This document shows positions 36,661 to 47,651 of a stretch of DNA of 64,000 bases, one piece after another. The first letter of the stretch is position 1. The number at the start of each line of letters is the position of its first letter. Source of the DNA: Cryptomeria japonica (Eukaryota; Streptophyta; Pinopsida; Cupressales; Cupressaceae); assembly GCF_030272615.1 (NCBI RefSeq), contig NC_081415.1:422619757-422683756 (forward strand), written 5' to 3'. Under the pieces are notes generated by a model. The model was not told the origin of the DNA. It did no database searches and saw nothing but the letters and a program-made list of their open reading frames with translations. The translations under genes were made by a program, and so were the position numbers.

Positions 36661-37412
36661 CATAAAGGAAATAGTGAAACCTTAGAAAGAGGAAAGAGAT
36701 AGTATAATATTCTTACCTCCCAAGCATAGAGACAAGAATAAATAAACTATTATGTTGCTCACTAAGTATGATTGCATCTGAAATTGTACCACCATAAATG
36801 ACAATGAGCCACCATCAGGTAAGCTAACAATGTCACATAGTGAGGTTCAACATAATATGAACTTGAATGTTATTTGAAATGATTATGAGAAACATGTCAT
36901 TCATTATCACATGTTATTTTTATGATACCTAAATAAAATTTATTGTTGAATTTTAATTTGGAAAGATTGGCATTCATTAGTACAATGATCATGGATCTGA
37001 TGATACATGCAAAAAGTAGAACTTTCAAGATTTTTTCTACATTTCCTTCTTCATTTCGGCCCAAGAAGAGAAATTAAGTTGGCACGAATAAGATTAGACA
37101 AAATAATATCTTTTGGTGATATTACATTGATATGAGAAGACAATGGAGGAGTGGATGTTGGCAAAGGAAAGAGGTTGGAAACCTAGCTTTTCATTAGAAA
37201 AGTGTGATTTCTCACGACGTTCAAGACTTTTTTGTGCACATCCTAAAACTTGTTCATTGTATCCATGTGTAGGATCAAGAGAGGGTTTTCTTTTAGGTGG
37301 AATTGGATTGAAGTTTAAAGAGGCCTATTCAATTCTAGACATGCATTAGGATTAAGATTTTGAGTATCAAATTTAGGCATCTTTGATTTTCTACAAAAAG
37401 AAGGTGTGGAAT

Positions 37413-38444
37413 CTAAAGATTCCCACTATCCTCCAAGAGTTCTTCTTTAGGAACATCTTTAGTATGATATTGTGTATTTGTCCAAATTGGAGAAAAGATT
37501 GTAGGAACTAACAAAGTATATTGTGCTTCAATTTGCATGTTCTTGTTAGTTTCTAAAGTAAACACTTCGTTATTATATGTGTAAGGTATTTCATGATAAT
37601 CATATTGATGATTCACTTCACCCTTAGGCTTCTCAACAACATGAATGGTATTGTTTTTTTCTTGATTAAGTTCTTTATCTTTAAGAGAGAGACCATTATA
37701 AACATTATTCTCAAGTGCTCCAAAGTATCTTCATGACAAACCTTAAGGAAAGGGACAATCATATCTAATTGACGCTTTATCTATAGGGGGGAGGTTGTTG
37801 AAATGAATAGAATGTGAGGTGGTGTTAAGGGAATTATTAATCATATCACCCTCTTTTACCATAATATCATCCTCTTTCACCAAGGCACTCTCATGGGGGA
37901 GAGACACATTAAGAGAATAATCAACATCATCCTCCAATGGTTCATCCCAAAGAGGGAGATCATTAAGAAAAGTGTTAATAATATTTTATTGCATTAATAT
38001 GTCCTTTTTAGGAAGAGAAAATTTGGGAGAGGGATCATTGAAAGATTCATAAAGGGGATTTTCATATATCTTAAATCCTTGTAGCTTAAGAGCATCCCCT
38101 TGCACCGAACTATTCTCTTGTGTTAGAATGTCATAATGAGGAGGATAAAAATAAAAATCATAGGTACTAAATGACTCATCAAAGGTAGTAAAGTCATCCT
38201 TGAGGATATCCTTGTGGGAGAGACACATTTTTTGAGAAAGATCATCACCGTTCATCAAAACTTCATCCTTAGAAGGGAGAGTTTTGGAAGAAGTGTTAAT
38301 GGTTTCTTTTTGCACCAAAATGCCCTCATGGGTAGGAATATCCCTAGGGGAGGGATAGACTGAAATAAGGGAGGCTAAGACATTATCACATCTATGAAAT
38401 AAATTCATCATGAAACTAACTAAATGAAAATAGAATGACAGCAA
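37413..38444 (-). pseudogene. Broken unrecognised ORF, acidic and repeat-like
   Basis: Minus-strand segments 38444-37986, 37937-37743 and 37616-37413 follow each other with only a few stops between. Recurring phrases of the form LP.KD..M..DD and SL..SHKDIL suggest degenerate internal repeats rich in Asp, Ser and Leu. There is no known domain. Composition resembles the low-complexity proteins of gag-only Gypsy elements, such as the one at 46425-47630, but similarity cannot be shown here. Confidence 0.35.
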
Positions 38445-39520
38445 TATTCTTTTTCAAATGATAAAATGTGCAAAATGCATGATAGAAAGAGATAATAATG
38501 TGGAATTTTTATGATTTTTTTTTCACTAATGTGAGTACATAAATAATGATTGAATGTATTTAAATCTAAAAGTAGCATGCCATAATAATTAGTTCTGAAA
38601 ACATGACTAAAAAATTATTCAACCCACAAGTCAATTTTATAACAATAAATTAGGGTTTGTATGAAAACCACTAAATTTATTTAATGAAATTGAAAAATGA
38701 TTTATGATTGCAAAATTTATTGCCTAAATGCCTACAAATTAAATTTGAGACCATAAATTAGTAATAAGCATGGAAGGAGTTAGGTTCACCAAAATGTAGA
38801 GGTGTAATTTGGAACTGGGATTTCACCAAGTAGGATAAGACAACCAATTAACCAAATTAGCCAATACATTGAAAGAGGGGTGAATCCAATAGATCTAGCC
38901 TCAATCCAACTAAGGAAAGGGTTGAGATTTATGATTAAAATCACTAGTTATAGTTTGCTTCCCTCTTTCTAAGTTGAATTGTGAAAATGTTAAAAATAGG
39001 GTAAAACAAGGAACATCTGATGTAAATTGATAGAAACAGTAAGCTATAGATGTCGTACGAAGCCACCAACCTAGATACGGGTAAAATAATATGCTTTGGA
39101 TATGTTCCTAGAAGTTCAACCTGATTTTTCAAGACCAAGTAGTATCAATTCACCACGGTTCTCTGAATTTTCCTCCGTCGAAAGGTAAACTTGTTCGCCT
39201 TTGTGAATTATGTCGATCCTCCTGATTACAGCTTTGTACCTGTTTCCTACACATGAAAAGTAAGGGGAAATTATTGGGAATAGGGTTTTACCTAAGTCAA
39301 ACCCCAGTTTGGAATCAACCTTGAATGAAATAATGCATATATTGAAATAATTATTTAAGAAAATATACCTCAGATCTGCAAATGTTGTTGATGATGCAAT
39401 TCTCTTTGGATGTAATCACAAATGTTGTATGAAATAACATGGACATGACAAAACCCTAATCACACACACATGCTTGCACAAATATTGACATGAATTTTCT
39501 CCACAATGCTTGATGATGAT

Positions 39521-39664
39521 TATAAAACCTTGAAGATCTCTAAAAATGCATGATAATAAATGCTTCACTGATGCACAAATGATTAATATTTGAATATAAA
39601 ACCTTGGAGATCTCTGAAAATGCATGATAATGAATGCTTCACTGATGCACAAATGATTAATATA
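39521..39664. repeat. 74-bp tandem repeat, two copies
   Basis: TATAAAACCTTGAAGATCTC at 39521 recurs as TATAAAACCTTGGAGATCTC at 39595. The units share TGCTTCACTGATGCACAAAT and differ at about four positions. Confidence 0.95.
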
Positions 39665-39827
39665 TATTCTAGGATCTAAAATGAATTGATAGTATGTCTT
39701 TATATAGAGGTCTCTAGGTAAATTACCAATTAGGTTGACCTCTAATAGTCATGTAGAGCCATGGGGATCAAATCTTACCGATGAGGTATAACCCCGACCC
39801 CATTTCAAACTAGGGCCTGATTGAGCA

Positions 39828-39857
39828 GGACCATGGCGTTTTGGGGTGCCATGGTCC
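39828..39857. repeat. Perfect 10-bp hairpin GGACCATGGC/GCCATGGTCC
   Basis: The arms are 39828-39837 and 39848-39857 with a 10-nt loop. AACTAGGGC flanks the structure on both sides (39809 and 39859) as a direct repeat. The section 39720-39900 is GC-richer than its surroundings. Function unknown. Confidence 0.8.
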
Positions 39858-40071
39858 AAACTAGGGCATTCCACACCTTGGTATTACCACAATTAGAATC
39901 AAAACAATGTTGAAAGAGGGTGGGTATCCCATGGTAGGATCCACAAAAGGCTATTCATGGCCTCAAAACTGGAGAATAGGCACAAACGGATCTAGAAAGG
40001 AGATGAGGATAGGACACTCTAAAGTAGGGGCATAATCATGATGTGTAAATTGTATTGATGACAATTTACGA

Positions 40072-40407
40072 CACTACACAGAGTACATGGCAATTACTCG
40101 TGCTTATAAAGAAGCCATTTGGCTTAGAAGACTATGTTCAAATATTGGAATAAAACAAGGTGTAGTGACAATTTATTGTGACATTTAAAGTGCGATCTGC
40201 CTAACTAAGAACCTGACATTTCATGTTTGGACCAAGCACATTGATGTTCAGTATCATTTCATCAAAGGTATGGTCGAAAATGGTAGGGTGAAGCTGGTTA
40301 AGGTAGATATTTTGATAAATGTTGGAGATTCTTCAACTAAGGTTTTGAGCATAGAGAAGTTTACATGGCATTCAAAGTCTATGGTCCTCATGGCCCCTAA
40401 CAATTAA
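40072..40407 (+). pseudogene. Copia RNase H, C-terminal part
   Basis: The frame reads EYMAITRAYKEAIWLRRLC, then TIYCD, a stop, SAICLTKN, and TKHIDVQYHFIKGMVENG, ending at TAA 40405-40407 shortly before the polypurine tract. It is the usual end of a Copia polyprotein. The first catalytic part of RNase H is missing at the junction with the foreign segment. Confidence 0.9.
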
Positions 40408-40450
40408 TTTATGGTGTATATACTCCCTTTTCTCTTGCAAGGTGTTCGAC

Positions 40451-40461
40451 AAGTGGGAGAA
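40451..40461 (+). promoter_or_regulatory. Copia polypurine tract
   Basis: AAGTGGGAGAA directly before the 3' LTR is the standard second-strand primer site of plant Copia elements. Confidence 0.85.
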
Positions 40462-41313
40462 TTTTGGAAAAATGGTGTCTCAACCTTACATTTACATAAG
40501 GTTACTATTTATAGAAAAAAAAAATTTAGCACGAATTTGTTCAAAATTTTCCCCAAAGCTTCAGATTGGCTAAATAAAAATTCCAGTAATTTTTGTTTCA
40601 AGACCATAACTAGATTTAAAGATATTAAAGTTTCATTTTTAAAAGTTGCGATGAAAGTTTCAAATTCAATTTTAAGGGCTTTAGAGGCTCCTAAATGGCT
40701 TGAAAAGTGCTTGTAACTAGCATAACAGGTCAGAAGGTGATAGAGCACATCATGAGCTTTCAACACTTCAAACGATTCAACAATTAGACACCCGATTCAA
40801 AAGTTATGGCTTCTGAAAGATTGGTCTCTTGAAATAGGAAATATAAAAATGATGTGTGTTTTGACACATCATAGGGCATCTAGGATTGGAAATAAGATCG
40901 GTTTCACTTTATTGGGTGGTTTTAGCGAATGTTTTTGTAATACCATTTGATGGTTTCATGTATTGAATCTCCTATATATGAGGTGTGTCAAATGGAGGTT
41001 GTGTGTAAGATTATTGTAGCTATTGTGTTACCTCTGAATCTCTAGTTGGTGATACTCATCTAAAAATCTTGCCCTACAAGTATATTGTAATATGTTATTG
41101 ATTTCTGAATAATATATTGGGCAGCTTTTGGAGTGTGGGGTTTTTCTACCAAAAGGGTTTTCCCCACGTAAATTAGTGTGTTGTGGTATGTATGGTATTT
41201 ATGTTTATTTCTATTAAGTTTTTATGATCATTGTAAGGATTTGTAAAACTTTTTGCATTACCCTTGTCTCAAGGTTAGTGTACGAAGTTGTATTGCTACT
41301 TAAATTCCTTACA
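40462..41313 (+). mobile_element. Copia 3' LTR (852 bp)
   Basis: It starts TTTTGGAAAAATGGTG (aligned with TGTTGGGAAAATGGTG of the 5' LTR) and ends TTCCTTACA. Its last 399 bp are repeated at 55072-55470 as part of a 519-bp duplication around element B. Confidence 0.85.
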
Positions 41314-41436
41314 ATAGTAGGATGTTATTTCACTACCTACCTCTCCCTCTCTTTCCTCCTAGTTCTCTTTCTCATCTACTATTTTTACCAAGCTACATTT
41401 CCCTTCTTCCCTCATGCCTAGTCTCTCTTTCCCAAA

Positions 41437-42248
41437 TGTAATACCCTAAAAATGGTCATCTAAACCATGGGCCCCTAATCTCGACAACATCACCAAGGTC
41501 CTAACCAAAGGCAATTAAATAAATCTTGAGCACAAATCTTCAAAAATGGAAATAAATCAAAAAAGGAATTAATTGACCAAAAAAGAATTAAAAATTTGAG
41601 AAAAAAAATCAATTGGAGATAATCTTGAAAAACAAATTAAAAATTGATAAATAATCTCAAAGAAAGCAATTAAATATTAAAATTGAATGAAATAAAGAAT
41701 AAATCAGTTTTCTCTGATTTTATCTTAATTTTAGTTCAATTTCCTTTAAAACTGAGAAAAGCATCCAATCACATCAATTTGCCTGGATTGTGCTTCCTCT
41801 TGGAAAATCTTGACCGCTCATCATCATTTGATCTCAGTCTTTGGTTTCTTTCCGAATTTTCTATAAATTCAAGCTCTCATCTCTCATTCAAAAAATCCTG
41901 GAGAATATATTGTTATTATATTGTTTTTGCTCTAGGTTCATTGAGAATATTGCATACATATTTAGATCATTTATCTCATTTATTACTTAAATTTTGTTCG
42001 ATTAATCTTGCATCCATCTAGCTAATATCATGCTCATATAGATTAAATTCTTCGTCTTGGTGTCGTCTAGTCACTGGTATTGCTTATAATCTGAGAGCAA
42101 TCTTATACTCGCATCTTTTAGAAGGCAATGGGTCGATTTGTTATGGTTTTCATATTCATGCTTATATCTGTCTAACCATACATGTAATGACTTAATTGAA
42201 GTGTTGTGTATTGCAGATACAGATACAGGTCCACTTTTCACACACACA
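41437..42248 (+). mobile_element. Element B 5' LTR
   Basis: It begins TGTAATACCCTAAAAATGG and ends CACACACA. It shares the phrase ATCTGAGAGCA (42088) with the LTRs at 5429 and 61261, which suggests distant relationship. The 5 bases before it are CCAAA. Confidence 0.95.
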
Positions 42249-42252
42249 TTTT

Positions 42253-42270
42253 TGGCACCCACTGTGGGGT
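42253..42270 (+). promoter_or_regulatory. Element B primer-binding site
   Basis: TGGCACCCACTGTGGGGT lies four bases after the LTR end. It resembles the TGGCGCCCAC-type sites of plant Gypsy elements. The exact tRNA was not determined. Confidence 0.75.
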
Positions 42271-42344
42271 AGAAAACTACTTTTTTGGCCTCAAAATCAT
42301 TTTTTTTTATCCTGCAGGTTTCACCCGTACAGTCTCTACAAAAT

Positions 42345-42612
42345 ATCGTACAAGCAATTTCACTGCATCGTATGACATTATATTGATGCCTATAGTTTAT
42401 CGTACGAAACAAGATTATATCCTGTAAATTGTCATACGAATCAAAATATGGACTCGTACGACATACTGATTCTGTTATATTATGTCGTTCTATATTAATT
42501 TATGACTCGTACGACATATTGCTTATGCTATCTTCTGTCGTTCTGTATTGATTTCTAACCCGTACGATAAAAGTGTTATGTCGTTCCATTTTATGAGGAT
42601 TGTCGTACGATT
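42345..42612. repeat. TCGTACGA-type palindrome array, leader block 1
   Basis: About eleven copies of TCGTACGA or near variants (ATCGTACAA, GTCATACGA, GTCGTTCTA) recur every 20-30 bp directly downstream of the primer-binding site. The core is a perfect 8-bp palindrome, and sequence between copies is unrelated. The same motif recurs at 43820-44050 and inside the antisense PMD intron at 52680-52910. Confidence 0.8.
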
Positions 42613-43819
42613 GTGTTTTCTGATAGATTAAAAAAACAGATTACTTTTCAGGGTTTTTCTTGAATTAAATTTTGATTGTGCTAACGCTGACCCTGAATTG
42701 TCTTCTGTTTGCATGAGATTTTCACAGCCTAACCAGTTTCTTGCAGGATGCTTGTCAAAGAATTTATCAATCAAACATACGCCTGTCAAAGAATAAAAAC
42801 AACATGACTACTGATACGTTGTTTTTGCAGGTTGCCTAAAGAGAGTCAACCAAACATCGTGTATTCTTTAAATTCATTTTCTTAAGCACTTAAATTGCTA
42901 TCTGGTTAAAGAACAAATCTGTCTTTCGTGTTTTCAGAAAAATTTAAGAGGTAGGAGAGTACGCTCTTGTCTTTTATAGACAATCATAAATCTAGACCCT
43001 TGAAGCTTTTTCCAAGTTTTGAGATTTGTGTACCTTTAGCGGGCCTGTCACAATGGGAAAAAGTAATCACCCTGTGAGAATGACCCAAGTGAGTACAGCT
43101 GGACCTGAGCATTCCAATTCACTATAATAAATAGGTCTCTGGTGATTAAAGTCTCAGAGGATGGGATTATTTGAGTTTTCTCTTTGAGATCTCTCATATC
43201 GAGCATTTTGTAGGGCCTCACGGTCTCAATCACGTTTACGTGACTACAGCTTGTTTCGGTACCTTGTCGGGCTATAGGCCTCAATCATGCTTGCGTGACT
43301 TCAAGGGGTAATTTCAAACGGAACTCCTGATTAAGAACTATAAATTAGAAGCTACCTGATTCACCTCCGAAAGGTTGATAATCTTTGTGCAAGAGAGATA
43401 GTGACTCTCCCAAGACACTTTCTATATCGTGCCCCCATTAGCGTTTGGAGTCGGTTAATACGGCATTGAGAATCCATTGCGTGAGACTCAGCAGCCATAT
43501 TGTGATTAGCTATTGGGTGTGTACCTAAGTCAGCAAGCAAAGGTTTTCTTCTCTAAGCCAAATTCCATAGGGTTAGCATGTTGTGATTGAATTATTATAT
43601 ATCTTGCATGTTTTTTGTGTTTTCATCCCTGAAACTGAAAAATGAAATACTAAAACTGGAGAAAACAAATCAAACAAATCAACAACTTAGTGATAAAACT
43701 CTATCTGTGTCAAAGCTAGTCTATCATGGTCAAAAATTAGTCCATCTCAGAATTGGTCATACTCAGTTGTCATACTAAGCCATTGGAAAACTCAGAATTT
43801 TTAGTCTCTGCTCTGTGAA
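42613..43819. other. Element B leader, non-coding
   Basis: No gene recognised. GGCCTCACGGTCTCAATCAC (43214) and AGGCCTCAATCATGCTTGCG (43276) form a short imperfect duplication, each followed by GTGAC. The section 43040-43560 is less AT-rich and may be a structured leader. Confidence 0.4.
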
Positions 43820-44050
43820 TAGTCGTACGAGTCTGGTAAATTATCGTCCTGCCCCATATCCTGTGTCGTATGAGTTTACTAAATTATCGTCCTAAGGTCA
43901 ATCCTTTGTCATACGAAACCCAGCAGTCTGTCGTTCAAAGCTAAATCATGTGTCGTACGATACTAGGCAGCAACTCGTACGAAACATAACTATTATCGTC
44001 CTAAAGTTGTTATACTGTCGTACGGTCTCAGAAATTTTGTCATACAAGTC
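43820..44050. repeat. TCGTACGA-type palindrome array, leader block 2
   Basis: About eleven copies (GTCGTACGAG, GTCGTATGAG, CTCGTACGAA, GTCGTACGGT, TATCGTCCTA) occur in 230 bp. TATCGTCCTA alternates with the full palindrome, giving a two-motif rhythm that block 1 shows with GTCGTTCTA. Confidence 0.8.
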
Positions 44051-44189
44051 TCTGATTTTGCCAGTCTAGAATAGTCAAACCTGTCCAAAATAGTCTACAA
44101 TGAGCCTAAAACTAGTTATCATCCTCTTGAGCATAAACAACCTTGATAGTGTACCCCTGTCGTTGCGTTGCACGATTTTGTCAATCATC

Positions 44190-45613
44190 TTTGTTTGCCC
44201 TCTCGGGTGAATAACTTAAAGTATGCAGATAAAGCACATAATGCAAAATAATAATGCCATAGATATCAGATGCAATATAAGAGATGTTATTCCATTCCTA
44301 ATCATTGTTCCCACAAGTTACATTTAGAAGTATTTAAAGGTACCGAGGGGGTGTGAGCGCCAACCGTCGCACCATAACTACCACCCCGCGGTTGCCAACT
44401 AACCAAGACAATTACAACTTAATTAACTAGTTTTATTTCCATGTACAATATTGCCACCAACATCATCCCCCCCAAAAGAAAAGAAGTCGTCTCTGGACGA
44501 CTTAATACAAAATAGAGATGACATTAAACAAAACTGCTGACGCCAGTCAAGCCCAGAACTTATACACTTGTTGCGTCCTCGCCTGAAAACCCTTTTCTGC
44601 TACCATCCGATGCTCAAGTGTGGATTTCACCATTAGTGCTTCCTTTGACATCACAATCCTCCTATGCCTAAACCAAACTTGTCTGCAAACATGCTTTTCA
44701 GTCTCAACCTCCACCAACTGCTACTCAAATGATATTGTCTTCCCTAGCCAATTTGTCTTCGATAGCCACCCGCGCTGCCCTCTCGACATCCAACTCCTGG
44801 GTACACTGAGCTACATCTCATGCTAGTACTGCCTCCAACCTAGTGGTCAGCTCCTCCCGAGCCCTCTCTGCATCCATCAAGGCAACCTCATGTCCAGCCG
44901 AGACATACTCCAAGTTCCTCAAAGCGTACCATTCCTACCTGGAGGTGGCCACAACCTACTGGCACAAAGGCTAGGAGACTCTTCAAATCCTCCATCACAC
45001 TCCCCAAAGGCTAATAACTGGACTGAATAACTCCCTGGTGTCATACAACTGCACGGACCTGCAATGCCTTCCCTCAAACTCTGTTTGTTCCCAACCTCCA
45101 AATCCGTCTCCCGCTACGGCTTATGGCTTCCCCACCAATGCTTAGCTGCAGGCTTCTTTCTCACAGTATGAACAACCACAACACTTCCCGCGACATCTCT
45201 AATGCCCTTCGCCCAACTCCAACAAGTGTATTGTAGCTCAAAAATAAACTGGCACCTCGGCCATACAACCTCCTCATACGGTCAACAACAGCACTGACAC
45301 CTCCAATCGTATGACCACCTTCCCGTGCGGTCAACACTCCTCCACCGTACGGCTATGTGTTTGTTTGTGCGGGGGTTGCGTGTATGGCTATGTTGTTGTG
45401 CACGTCTCTCCTTTTTTTCTCTTCGTCTATTTTTTTTTTGTTTGGCGTGGGCTGCGTGCAGTGTCCACCGCACGATGGTGGTGCCCACCGTCGGTGTTGC
45501 CACCGTACGGTGGTCCCACTATTCGGTGGTTCCATCGTCAGTGGTCCACCTGACCAAGACAATTACAACTTAATTAACTAGTTTTATTTCCGCGTACAAT
45601 ATTGCCGCCAACA
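44190..45613 (-). mobile_element. Reverse-oriented Gypsy LTR fragments nested in element B
   Basis: On the minus strand an LTR-like start TGTTGG.GGCAATATTG appears twice, at 45613 and 44460, with the first ~60 bp nearly identical (44402-44462 and 45553-45613). Before the second start is CTTTTGGGGGGG, a good polypurine tract, preceded by the hairpin AAGTCGTC/GACGACTT (44486-44505). This pattern fits a 3' internal end plus LTR, with the 5' LTR cut after ~60 bp. Between them, minus-strand frames are open but short and broken (45101-44919). The right part (45280-45550) holds CCGTACGG motifs. Confidence 0.5.
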
Positions 45614-45867
45614 ATCTTTAAGCTAGTCCAAACAACATCTTATCAAAACCTAAGTTAACTTAGATAGTGTCTTACACAGGATAGATCATTCCTGAAACCA
45701 GACCAGATCTTAGTTACTTCTCTCAATCACTATGTTAAACAAACTACTAGCTACAATTTGATCGACTTCTGCAACACATTTAGCTCTCGGTCCTGTCAGT
45801 TGTAAATGCTTGTTCAAACCAGAAGCTCTTCTAAATTTTTATTTTTTTTGAGAAAAGTAAGAATCTC

Positions 45868-46412
45868 ATGGATACCTTAGCTCTAATTCCCATGGCTACC
45901 TTTGCTCAAATACTTCAAGATATCAAGAAAGAAATATATGACATGGAAATCCAACAAAATAAATCAATGACTCCATTTGAAAAACAAATGCATGATATCA
46001 AGAGTGAGAAACTTCAAGGAATGCTAAAACAATTATATGATTTGACAATCAAATACCAACAAATAATTGATGATCAAAAGCCAAATCTCAAACAAGATCA
46101 CAAAACACCTTCACCAAGACAAAAAGACATCTATTCCCTAGATAGACAGTTACACCTTTGGGGCAATCTATTGAGTCGGCTTTGGAAGAGCTTCTTAAGA
46201 ACAATCTTATCATATTGCCTAAAAAGACCACACGGGGATGTGCAGTTTTGAGTAGTTATTGTGCATATCATAGGCATAACAAACATAAGACTTCAATGTG
46301 TATGGAATTAAAACATAAGATTCAAGATCTCCTTGATGATGATGTCATTGAAATTGAAGATCCTAATGACTCACTTAAAGAAAAAGATGGAACTGCTTCT
46401 AAGCATAATTAA
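45868..46412 (+). pseudogene. Element B gag region (zinc knuckle variant)
   Basis: Two overlapping frames (45868-46251 and 46158-46412) join by a shift near 46150. The first is helical (FAQILQDIKKEIYDMEI). The second contains QSIESALEELLKNNLI and then YCAYHRHNKHKTSMCMELKH, i.e. C-x2-H-x4-H-x4-C. This has the spacing of the retroviral CCHC knuckle with His in the second position, a form known from plant Gypsy gag proteins of the Tat/Athila side. Acidic IQDLLDDDVIEIED follows. Gag forms the particle and packages RNA. The frameshift and the missing N-terminal domain suggest a non-functional or highly reduced gag. Confidence 0.65.
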
Positions 46413-46424
46413 AATCATGAACCT

Positions 46425-47630
46425 ATGTCTAGCAAGGCTCCATATGTAGCCTCCATCCCTTCCATGATGTCTTCATCTCCTAAAACTTCTCAGCTACAAT
46501 CCATACCATCTCCTTCAAATAATGAAACTTCTCATGTTTACCTTCAAGGGCTATCTCCTATGGAAATCCAAGTTAATCCCAATACTAATACAAGTTCCTC
46601 TAAAGATTTAAAAATCCCAGGTCCTATGCCATCATACACTTCAATTCCAAATGTACCCACTCCAGAGAGTCCCACTCAAAATGCTTTCCCATCATGCCAA
46701 AATATGGAGATCTTCCAAGAATCCCCTACGCCTATGCACAATCCTACCCCTTCTTTAGAAGTGGCTCTATGTCAAGAGGATAATCTAAAAAATGAAGAAA
46801 CAAATCCTATCATAAATCAAAATCAAGACACCAAAACTCCTCAATCCCATCTAATGATTGAAAAATATCCTATTTCACTAGAATCCCATGATGATCCCCT
46901 TATACCTTTCTATTTATTCCAAGATGACCCCCTTCCATCTCAAGATCAAAGCATCCTTCCAAATCCCATTCCTAGTCTACTTCCTAAGCAAGATCATGAT
47001 ACCTCTTCCACCTTTTCAAATGATCCTATTCAAAATGAAGAGTCAAACACCCTTCCTACTCTATCCAATGGTCCTCTTCCATGTAAAGATCAAAGTATCC
47101 CTTCATCTCCTTGTCATAATCCTCCATGTTCACCTCAAGAGTCCATCATGCCCATAAAGCCCTCTCACGATCCTATCATTCCATGCAAGATACCTCCATC
47201 TCATAATGGACTCGTGCCTTATTTCCAAAGCAAAGTGTATCCTACAAGTCAAAATATTTATAAAGGCAAAGGGGTAGATCTCCACAAGCAAGAACCCGTC
47301 CATATTAAAGAAAGTGTTAAAGGTCATGGCCTCAGGGACATTTCTCAAGATGTTGGTATCTCTCATAAATCCTGCATTTATCCAGTTAAATCCAAATACA
47401 CGCCTTCCCCTTCATCGCTTCCATCCATTCTAGGTCCCTATATCCCTCCATCCCTTATGCAGGATAAACAAAGGCATACGTCTTCGAGTACCTTCCATCC
47501 ATATAAAAGACCTCCATATCATTCCTATCTATCCACGCATCTCCCTCCAAGCAATTTGGATGCCAAACATAAAAGTCATAAGTCAAGCAATCCACATGTA
47601 TTCAAGGATCAACATGTCCCATCTAATTGA
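46425..47630 (+). CDS. Pro/Ser-rich low-complexity ORF (401 aa), unknown
   Basis: This is an intact 401-codon frame starting 12 bp after the gag-like frame stops. It is very rich in Pro, Ser, Asn, Asp and His, with loosely repeated phrases such as SNDPI.NEES, SNGPLPCKDQS and PCHNPPCSP. A less repetitive patch (NIYKGKGVDLHKQ) lies near residue 285. There is no known domain, membrane segment or catalytic motif. It could be an extension of gag (one stop removed) or a spacer protein in place of pol. Its openness in a young element suggests it was recently translated or is merely stop-poor. Confidence 0.4.
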   Translation: MSSKAPYVASIPSMMSSSPKTSQLQSIPSPSNNETSHVYLQGLSPMEIQVNPNTNTSSSKDLKIPGPMPSYTSIPNVPTPESPTQNAFPSCQNMEIFQESPTPMHNPTPSLEVALCQEDNLKNEETNPIINQNQDTKTPQSHLMIEKYPISLESHDDPLIPFYLFQDDPLPSQDQSILPNPIPSLLPKQDHDTSSTFSNDPIQNEESNTLPTLSNGPLPCKDQSIPSSPCHNPPCSPQESIMPIKPSHDPIIPCKIPPSHNGLVPYFQSKVYPTSQNIYKGKGVDLHKQEPVHIKESVKGHGLRDISQDVGISHKSCIYPVKSKYTPSPSSLPSILGPYIPPSLMQDKQRHTSSSTFHPYKRPPYHSYLSTHLPPSNLDAKHKSHKSSNPHVFKDQHVPSN

Positions 47631-47651
47631 CATGTCAAAACAAAAAAAAAT

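Larger units (their letters stand above)
36336..40071. other. Foreign 3.7-kb segment inside the Copia element
   Basis: The Copia reverse transcriptase stops at about 36335 and RNase H resumes at about 40072; the RT core and the start of RNase H are absent. The segment between has its own repeats and a minus-strand broken ORF (listed separately) but no pol. Either another element inserted with deletion, or two separate Copia fragments flank host DNA. No clear terminal repeats or target duplications mark the segment. Confidence 0.6.

Noticed and set aside
42206-42427. 73-codon plus-strand frame across the LTR end and primer-binding site of element B.
   Set aside because: It crosses functional element boundaries; the start lies within the LTR and the rest within the motif array.
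45282-45581. Overlapping frames on both strands in the GC-rich piece with CCGTACGG motifs.
   Set aside because: Several frames are open at once because of composition and motif repetition; none continues or matches a family.
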